A stretch of 64,000 nucleotides of DNA from Sphaerosporella brunnea. Lineage: Eukaryota > Ascomycota > Pezizomycetes > Pezizales > Pyronemataceae. A program made the translations under genes and the position numbers. Positions 58,060 through 64,000 of this stretch are shown here, piece by piece; the first letter of the stretch is position 1; each line of letters begins with the position of its first letter. The stretch covers positions 49,554 through 113,553 of the forward strand of contig VXIS01000139.1 in assembly GCA_008704415.1 (NCBI GenBank), read 5' to 3'. Below the pieces are notes generated by a model. The model saw only the letters and a list, made by a program, of their open reading frames with translations, did no database searches and had not been told where the DNA came from.

Positions 58060-59128
58060 ATGCCGATCGATAAAACGACAGGAAAGCGAAGAGAAGCGAC
58101 ACTCTACGAGAGAATTGATGTAGTTTCTAAAAGAAAAGAGGGCAAGAGTTTCGCCCAAATTGAGAAGGAAACTGGGGTGTCCCGATCACAGGCGCAGAGG
58201 ATCTACCCGCAGTGGAACACCAAGTGCAAGATTAAACAAGACCTGCGAACCGGACCGCCAAAAAAGATGTCGGAGAGGGATCTACGACACGCCAAGAGAG
58301 TTTTTATGCAAAATCCGTCTGCGACTTTGGCCGACGTTGCAGAGCAGGTCCAATCCCCAGTTATACCAGGGGTGCTGGGACGGTACCTATGCAACGAGCG
58401 CTGGTACTGCCGCCGTGCCAGGAGAAAGACCTGGCTGGATGCGACGACGATGAGGAAGCGGTACCGCTGGTGCCTCAAGCGCAAGAGGTTGGAGGTTAAC
58501 GAGAAGCTTGTGAGTTCGGGTCGTGTTCGCCGTACACGATTAGTCCGACGTCCACCCGGTATCGCAAGGGCGTTCGTTCCAGCCTCGCTATCTCCAACCA
58601 ACCTTCACCTCTGGACGATTCTCTGTACTCGCCGTTGCCGCCATCACCTTTGGAGCCCACACTCCTTTAGTTATTTTCCGCAAAAGAACTCCGAAGGAGC
58701 GGAAACACAAACGGGACAATTTGGGTATGGATTCGACACAATACATTGTGGAATTCGTCGAACCATACCTGGTGCCATTCATCTACAGTCTTCCTGGTGG
58801 TCCTGAGGACCATCCAACTATTGAGAATGGTGCCAGGATACATACGTCCAAGCAGACCCAGCAGGTTCGTGAGGCATACAGTCTCACTCGCCTTGAGTGG
58901 CCTCCAAGCTCCCCTGACCTCAACCCTATCGAGAATTTCTGGCCGCTCCTTGACGCCAAGATTGATTCGAAGATGACCAACCCCTCTACTCGCGCCCACA
59001 CTGAGGAGGAGTTCATAGAGCTAGCACAGCGGTCGTGGGAGGAGCTTGATTTGGACGGTATCATGGCTAACCGGGTAAAACCGTATTGGAGGCGAAGGGA
59101 TGGCCTACAAAGTATTGAGCGCTTGTGA
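58060..59128 (+). pseudogene. Broken Tc1/mariner (IS630-type) transposase
   Basis: Frame one (from MPIDKTTGKRREATLYERID) has the N-terminal helix-turn-helix DNA-binding part (SFAQIEKETGVSRSQAQRIY; SATLADVAEQVQSP) up to KRKRLEVNE at ~58500. The frame then changes: the expected first catalytic-Asp region reads as EFGSCSPYT in another frame. The DDE end reappears from 58721: PGGPEDHPTIENGARIHTSK, and SSPDLNPIENFWPLLDAKID, the hallmark DLNPIEN(F/L)W of Tc1 elements. The coding region is full length, but frameshifted at least twice and so inactive. Terminal inverted repeats could not be set with confidence; GAGCC-rich flanks are candidates. Confidence 0.85.
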
Positions 59129-59560
59129 ATAAACCCTCCATGACGTCGCTGGGTGTTTTCTTTTTTTTCTTTTCTCGGCGTTCTGGTGTTCTGGTGTTTT
59201 CTCGTTGTAAGGCATCGGACGCATGTCGTCACCCAAGTTCCCCGACTGTATAGAAGCGCGCAGAATGTGACTTCGTTCGACCTCCTTCTTCCATACCGCC
59301 TCCGGCATTGGAAATATTATAGCAGCTCGAGCTGAAGCTCGAGCTTTGCAGGCTCGGCTCAGCTTACCGAGCCCAAGTCGTGATGACACTGATGAGCCGA
59401 GCCGGCGTGAGCCTACCCTGTCCATCACTAGAAACGCAAGAATGAAACGACCAAAGAAAGCCCCCTGTTCCCCACCAGCCACAGCAACAAACCCTTACTC
59501 AGAGAAGAAAAACTACAGCCAAACTTTTTTCTTCATTTGCCTTTGAAAATAGGACTGGGT
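59129..59560. other. Spacer with GAGCC-rich stretch
   Basis: DNA between the Tc1 remnant and the 3' part of the ISU1 pseudogene. Positions ~59325-59425 are rich in GAGCTC/GAGCCGAG words, mirrored near 57290-57382. A pyrimidine run is at 59160-59176. Confidence 0.4.
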
Positions 59561-59712
59561 CTACAATGCGTCTCCCATAGTCTGCTTGGCCCGCTTTGAC
59601 TTGTTTTGGTAATCGCGAATGGCGCTCTTGATGGCGTCCTCAGCGAGCATGGGGCAGTGCAGCTTGACGGGAGAGACACAGCTCCTTTGCGATATCGGTG
59701 TTCTTGATGCTG
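59561..59712 (-). pseudogene. ISU1: 3' part of a decayed ISU1 (iron-sulfur scaffold) copy
   Basis: Reading down from ~59712, the frames give KNTDIAKEL, then after a one-base shift SPVKLHCPMLAEDAIKSAIR and DYQNKSKRAKQTMGDAL with a stop at 59561. This is the C-terminal region of Isu1, where the usual sequence has (L)PPVKLHCSMLAEDAIKxAI, including the third conserved Cys. The one-base shift just before SPVKLHC breaks the frame. The matching 5' part lies 2.4 kb away at 62128-62640 on the same strand. Confidence 0.8.
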
Positions 59713-60199
59713 GCGAGTCAGGCCATCTCTCCCACATTTCTCAGCCACAGTTGCTGCGTCTCAGTACACACTCTAGTATCGTGGCGGTGCAGACCTCGAT
59801 CTAGCTCTCGTTGCGTACGCAAGTCATGTACACTAAGTACATAACGTTGAAGGGAACTCGCATGCAGGGTTTAAATGCGCCAGATATATTAAGAAAATAA
59901 ATCCTCCGAAAAAGAGCTCTCCCGTACATACTTCATCCTGTTTCCCTTCTCCCTCCTTCTCCCAGATCCTGCTCTTCCTTCCCTCCACATTCACTCGTTT
60001 CCTTGACCGAGGGGGACCTCCAAACCAAAACAAACAAACAAACCGCATACGAATTACGAATCCAATCCTGCAGCGAGCCCATGCGCCACAACCGCAGCCT
60101 GCATATCATTCATCTACGTGTGCGTTAACGGCTAGCTTCTCCTTCCAACGACGAAGCGCCTCGTCTCTTGTTGCTTTCTGAACCCCCCACATCTACAGA
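59713..60199. other. Promoter region of the GT15 gene
   Basis: Starts beside the ISU1 3' fragment. It contains the 8-mer ACACTCTA at 59768-59775, which recurs at 62119-62126, next to the other ISU1 fragment. C/T-rich stretches lie at 59935-60000. Confidence 0.45.
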
Positions 60200-61664
60200 A
60201 TGCCGACACCGCAGAATACGAGGACGTTGCGATTCGCCCTTCTTGCTTTCTTTGTATGTGGACCAGTCATCCATTTCCGTCCTCCCTTTTCTGGAGGTTG
60301 TAGCTGCTCTCGCACCAAGAAGCTGACGAAACGACGACCACTTGTGTAACAGTCCCTGATTGTGCTCTACAAAATCTACACGAGTTCCTACAAACCCAAA
60401 GCTACACTCCCAGATGTCAGTGATATCCAACGGCAACAGCTAGAAGCTGCAAAGAACTATCTCTCAACACCCGCCGATACAGGCATCACCCCCAAGCCAC
60501 CTACCACCCTTTCCGAGACCTACCCCGGCGAGCGGGCCAACGCCACATTCGTCACTCTTGCCCGCAATGTAGACGTCTGGGAGATCGCAAAGTCGATCAG
60601 ACAGGTGGAGGACCGCTTCAACCGCAAGTTCCACTACGACTGGGTTTTCCTGAACGACAAGCCGTTCAACGACGAGTTCAAGAAGGTCACCACTGCGCTG
60701 GTCAGCGGCAAGACGAAGTATGGCCTCATTCCAGAGAAACACTGGAGCTTCCCTCCACACATAGATCAGGAGAAGGCCAAGAAGGCTCGCGAGGCGATGC
60801 ACGCCAAGGGCATCATCTACGGAGACTCGATTTCTTACCGTCACATGTGCCGCTTTGAGTCCGGGTTCTTCTTCCAGCAGGAGCTCTTGCTGGATTACGA
60901 ATACTACTGGCGCGTGGAGCCCTCGATTAAGCTTTACTGCGATATTGACTACGACGTGTTCAAATTCATGAAGGACAATAACAAGAAGTACGGCTTCACG
61001 CTGTCTCTCTATGAGTATATCGAGACCATCCCTACTCTATGGGACAGCACGAAAGCTTTCATGAAGGAGCACCCCGAGCACATCGCCAAGAATAATGCAA
61101 TGCAGTTCATCAGCGATGACGGAGGAGAGAAGTACAACCGGTAAGTCTAGACTTTCCGGCGGCTTCCGGGAGTGTGTTACTGACCGCAATGTAGCTGCCA
61201 TTTCTGGTCTAACTTTGAGGTCGGTGACCTTAACTTCTGGAGAGGCCAAGCCTACACAGATTACTTCAACAAGCTCGATAAGGATGGAGGCTTCTTTTAC
61301 GAGAGATGGGGTGATGCACCTGTTCATAGTATCGCTGCTTCACTTCTTCTGCCGAAAGATCAGCTTCATTTCTTCAATGATATCGGGTGAGTGCTGACAC
61401 CCGATGGCCCCTTACCATCAGTTATTAACCAAGGTTCTAGCTATTACCATGTGCCATTTACCCACTGTCCTACCTCCGAGGAAGACCGCATAAAGCTCAA
61501 GTGCTCGTGCGAGCCGAAAAAGAACTTCGATTGGAAGGGTACGCGTCAAGCCGGGTGTTACTGCAACATAGCTAACCTCTTCCGTAGGATACTCGTGCAC
61601 AACACGGTTCTTCGACATGATGGGATTAGAGAAGCCAAAGGGTTGGGAGACCCAGCTTGACTAA
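60200..61664 (+). CDS. Alpha-1,2-mannosyltransferase, KRE2/KTR family (GT15)
   Basis: Five exons: 60200..60253, 60353..61140, 61195..61386, 61441..61538, 61588..61664; 402 aa. The type II layout is clear: a short cytosolic start [12 protein letters not shown], a signal-anchor ([15 protein letters not shown], ~12-27), a stem, and the GT15 catalytic domain. Typical GT15 segments are [75 protein letters not shown] and [27 protein letters not shown] ends the protein. It extends O- and N-linked mannose chains with GDP-mannose in the Golgi. The gene is intact and sits between the two halves of an ISU1 pseudogene. Confidence 0.93.
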
Positions 61665-62127
61665 ACAATCACGGAGGAGTTGTGGCCAGGGTGATTCCTG
61701 CCCTGTCACAGCAGTTTTATAATGCACCGTCACATCGCAAAAAAACTATTAACAGCGAGGATGATTTTTTCTTTTTCTTTTTTGTTTCTTCTGGGTTATG
61801 GGCGGTTATATTTAGGGGAAGTTAGGAGGAGCACATCGACGAGCTGGCTCAGAGACTTGCAATTCTCAATGGGTAATGACTTCAGCTTGCATTATATAGA
61901 GGTTTAAGTTTGCGGGTGTTTTTCCAGCAGAAAATAAAATGCATCAAATGCAGATAATGTAGATGGAAAAGGCGCGATGGACAGATGTGTGGTGGCAACT
62001 CTCGCCTCATGACATGCTCTTTCAATATCGAGCATATTCCAATTATCCTCCTTGCATATCTGAGTTCTGTTCGTTTGCATATGGTTCCGTTTCACGAGCC
62101 TTGAACGATTTCAGAGTGACACTCTAT
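61665..62127. other. 3' flank of the GT15 gene
   Basis: T-rich untranslated region (61766-61790), then unremarkable DNA ending with ACACTCTA (62119-62126) against the ISU1 5' fragment. Confidence 0.4.
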
Positions 62128-62640
62128 GAAGCCCCACGGCGGCGTCGAGGCACCAGCTCGGTCAGGTAGGACGAGGAGGCGCTGCCGCGTCCGAACGTTC
62201 TTGAACTTGACGGCCGAGATGGTGTTGGTCGCGCTGTCCACGCGGATCTGGAGCTTCATGACGTCGCCACCTTGCGCCTATGTTAGCGGTTGCGATGATG
62301 ATGGTGATGATGATGACGATGATGGTGATGATGATGATGATGATGACGATGATGATGATGGGCGACACACACAGGCCGGGGCGCCGACGATTCTTGTTCC
62401 GACATCAAGGTCGCCCTTGTTCATGGAACCGACGTTGCGCGGGTTGGAGTACTTAGTAGTGGTCTAGCAGTTCTGCGCCGTTCAGCTTCACGCACAGGCT
62501 CGAACATGCACCCAACGTGGTTGCGAAGCGGTAATATCCCCGGATCGACAGCCAAAGCCCGGGAAGCTGCAGCTCGGGGAAGGATTGTGCGGGGAGCGGC
62601 GGTGGCGATCACTCGGCGTAGATGGATAGTGGCAAAGTAA
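62128..62640 (-). pseudogene. ISU1: 5' part of a decayed ISU1 (iron-sulfur scaffold) copy
   Basis: Reading down: an Ala/Arg-rich presequence-like stretch (TILPRAAASRALAVDPGILP), TARPLL, YSNPRNVGSMNKGDLDVGTR and IVGAPA. A GAT/ATC-repeat intron follows (~62285-62362). GGDVMKLQIRVDSATNTISA, VKFK, then in another frame FGRGSASSSYLTEL complete it. These are the Isu1/IscU segments SNPRNVG, GAPxCGDVMKLQI and TFGCGSAIASS. Damage: extra bases inside DHY-SNP, a frameshift before FGRG, the second scaffold cysteine (GCGSA) read as Arg, and Ala-Ile missing. It is therefore non-functional. Isu1 normally assembles Fe-S clusters in mitochondria and is essential as a pair or single gene in fungi. Confidence 0.8.
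62285..62362. repeat. (GATGAT/GACGAT)n microsatellite
   Basis: An imperfect trinucleotide tract inside the intron position of the ISU1 5' fragment. On the plus strand it reads as poly-Asp in one frame, an artefact of the repeat. Confidence 0.8.
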
Positions 62641-62670
62641 GTCACTTGGCCGCAGAGGCAAAGTGACTAA

Positions 62671-63625
62671 GGGCTTGTCTGGATTCGCGGTATTTAGGAC
62701 ATTAGGGTCATTTGGCCTAAACATATTTTGACTAAAGTCGGGGTTGTTTGGATTCGGTCGCAGGAAGTGAGCAGTGATGTCAGTGATGTCGATGTGACGG
62801 GGCGGCAGCCGGGCGGTGTGCGGCGCCCCTGCAATCACCGCCCGACCGCAACACCACCCGACCGCAACACACCCGACCGCAACACACCCGACCGCAACAC
62901 ACCTGACCGCAACACCACCTTTACTATGGCATCGGAAGCAGAAATTTTTGCTGCCCTAGGAAGCGCGCTCGCCGTAATATTTGAAAAGCAGCCATGCCGA
63001 ACCTCTAGGTTGACCGGACGAGAATTTGTGGAAGAACTCCTGCAAAGCGACACAAATCCTCGGCGCTTCATTGAAGTGCTGCGCATGCAACCTACCACGT
63101 TTGAAGCGCTCTGTAAATGGTTTCAAGATGCGGGTCTTTTGCAGCCATCGCGTAAAGGCTTTTGGGTGGATGAGCAGGTGGCAATATTTCTGGTTATAGT
63201 AGGCCACAGTGCATCCAGTCGAGAGGCGCAAGATAGATTTCAGCATAGTGGTGACACTATTTCCCGGTAATGCACCATGTCTGAACTGTTGAACAAAACT
63301 GACTGAGTGAAGCTATTTTAACGATGTTCTGCTTGCTTGCCAGCACCTGTATTTTGATCAGGTAAAACAGTCAACAGCTACGGATCCAATTCCCTCTGAA
63401 ATTGCAGAGGACGAGAATTTTTCACCATATTTTAGCAACTGCATCGGTGCAATCGATGGAACGCACGTTGCCGTACGTCTTTCTGCTGAGATTTCAAATC
63501 CATTTCGAGATCGAAATCATAACCTCACGCAGGATGTACTTGGTGTGTGTAGTTTTGACCTTCGTTTTACATATGTCTTGCCTGGATGGGAAGGATTGGC
63601 ACACGATGGTTGTGTGTTGAGTTAT
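62671..63625 (+). pseudogene. PIF/Harbinger transposon, 5' portion with truncated transposase
   Basis: The left end GGGCTTGTCTGGATTCGCGG at 62671 is preceded by TAA (62668-62670), the target triplet of PIF/Harbinger elements. The transposase starts at 62926 (MASEAEIFAALGSALAVIFE); a 44-nt intron (63269..63312) joins DTISR-YFNDVLLACQHLYF. Harbinger-family marks are FEALCKWFQDAGLL, the helix-turn-helix-like EQVAIFLVIVGHSASSREAQ, and AIDGTHVAVRLSAE with the first catalytic Asp, then FDLRFTYVLPGWEGLAHDG (second Asp region). The match ends at about 63625, where an unrelated sequence begins, so the last third of the nuclease is missing. Confidence 0.82.
62839..62916. repeat. Minisatellite in the Harbinger leader, ~14-bp unit x5
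   Basis: Five near-identical copies of ACCCGACCGCAACAC lie directly upstream of the transposase ATG. If translated in frame they would give PDRNT repeats. Confidence 0.85.
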
Positions 63626-64000
63626 TGTTACACCCACCTCCCACAGTACCATTTCTGGTACCCCCTTACGAGTTATGCCTACATTACCTTAAGGGTTACA
63701 TAACGGTTTATTGACGGTGATGATTATCAACAGTGAGGCTGTATAATCATCTATAAGTCCACTCTATTAGGTAGTGTCCTAAGAGTTACAAGACTTACGT
63801 CATAATGGCGATGGTGAAGTTAGTTGCCGGTTCCCATAGAAAAATAGTTTTTTCCAGGGTACAAAATAACTCACCATTCGTGCGCATACAAATGAATAAG
63901 GACAACTGTGTTGGTCTAACACCTTGCAGTTGTCACAGGTTATTCACCGTGAGTTATATGGCAAAAAGTGGTTAGTTGCCGGTTCCCATAGAAAAATAGT
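63626..64000. mobile_element. LTR-like sequence interrupting the Harbinger element (runs off the right edge)
   Basis: At 63626 the transposase frame gives way to TGTTACACCCACCTCCCACA, which has the TG start and TGTTACACCC word common at fungal LTR retrotransposon ends. A 30-bp direct repeat, GTTAGTTGCCGGTTCCCATA plus 10 bases, occurs at 63819-63848 and again at 63971-64000. No coding region is visible before the window ends, so the assignment as an LTR is inference. Confidence 0.5.

Noticed and set aside
20486..61664. Possible glycosylation cluster (RFT1, ALG1 copy, GT15)
   Set aside because: The three loci are 9-30 kb apart with unrelated genes between, and the ALG1 copy is dead.
62126..62467. 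Plus-strand open frame with a poly-Asp run
   Set aside because: It is the GAT microsatellite read through the opposite strand of the ISU1 fragment.
1..64000. tRNA, rRNA or CRISPR arrays
   Set aside because: No cloverleaf consensus, rRNA motif or regularly spaced direct repeat was recognised. The 12-bp repeats at 45858-45893 are coding QQVE units.

Overview
This window is nuclear DNA of a filamentous ascomycete (Pezizomycotina). Nearly every gene is interrupted by short GT-AG introns of about 45-100 nt, and genes lie close together on both strands. The gene set is typically fungal: COP9 subunit 3, KRE2/KTR-type mannosyltransferase, STE6-type pheromone exporter, Ubp14, Rft1, fungal TrpE. I could not fix the class or species. 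All gene models were built by hand; each splice junction was checked for reading phase and for protein continuity.

Positions 1-37 kb are gene dense. In order: the 5' end of an IKS1-like kinase (-), a WD40/coiled-coil protein (+), a PBDC1/YPL225W-family protein (+), a STE6-type ABC exporter (+), the mitochondrial dicarboxylate carrier (+), anthranilate synthase TrpE (+), mitoribosomal protein uL30m (-), a PIG3-type quinone oxidoreductase (+), an orphan Cys-rich protein (+), a small conserved protein (-), RFT1 (-), an SR splicing factor (-), CSN3 (-), PRO2 (+), 5-oxoprolinase (+), an F-box-like/ankyrin protein (-) and ribosomal protein eL18 (+).

Positions 37-52 kb mix housekeeping genes (eL27a, RPA1, an unknown membrane protein) with transposon debris. 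I found seven non-autonomous or internally deleted elements with long terminal inverted repeats. Five have clear flanking TA dinucleotides, the mark of Tc1/mariner/pogo insertion. There is also a 5'-truncated LINE remnant and a ~70-bp dispersed repeat. The island ends in a decayed, 3'-truncated copy of ALG1.

Positions 52-64 kb hold an intact dienelactone hydrolase with an 8-nt microexon, UBP14, an hAT transposase fragment next to a broken Tc1-type transposon, a GT15 mannosyltransferase, and a PIF/Harbinger element that stops at an LTR-like sequence. The two halves of a damaged ISU1 copy lie on either side of the mannosyltransferase gene, in the same orientation.

The genes serve unrelated housekeeping functions and do not form one pathway. 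The notable biology is genome decay: copies of two normally essential genes (ALG1, ISU1) are broken inside or beside transposon-rich DNA, which implies functional copies elsewhere. I saw no convincing new defence, biosynthetic or signalling system, and no rRNA, tRNA or CRISPR array.
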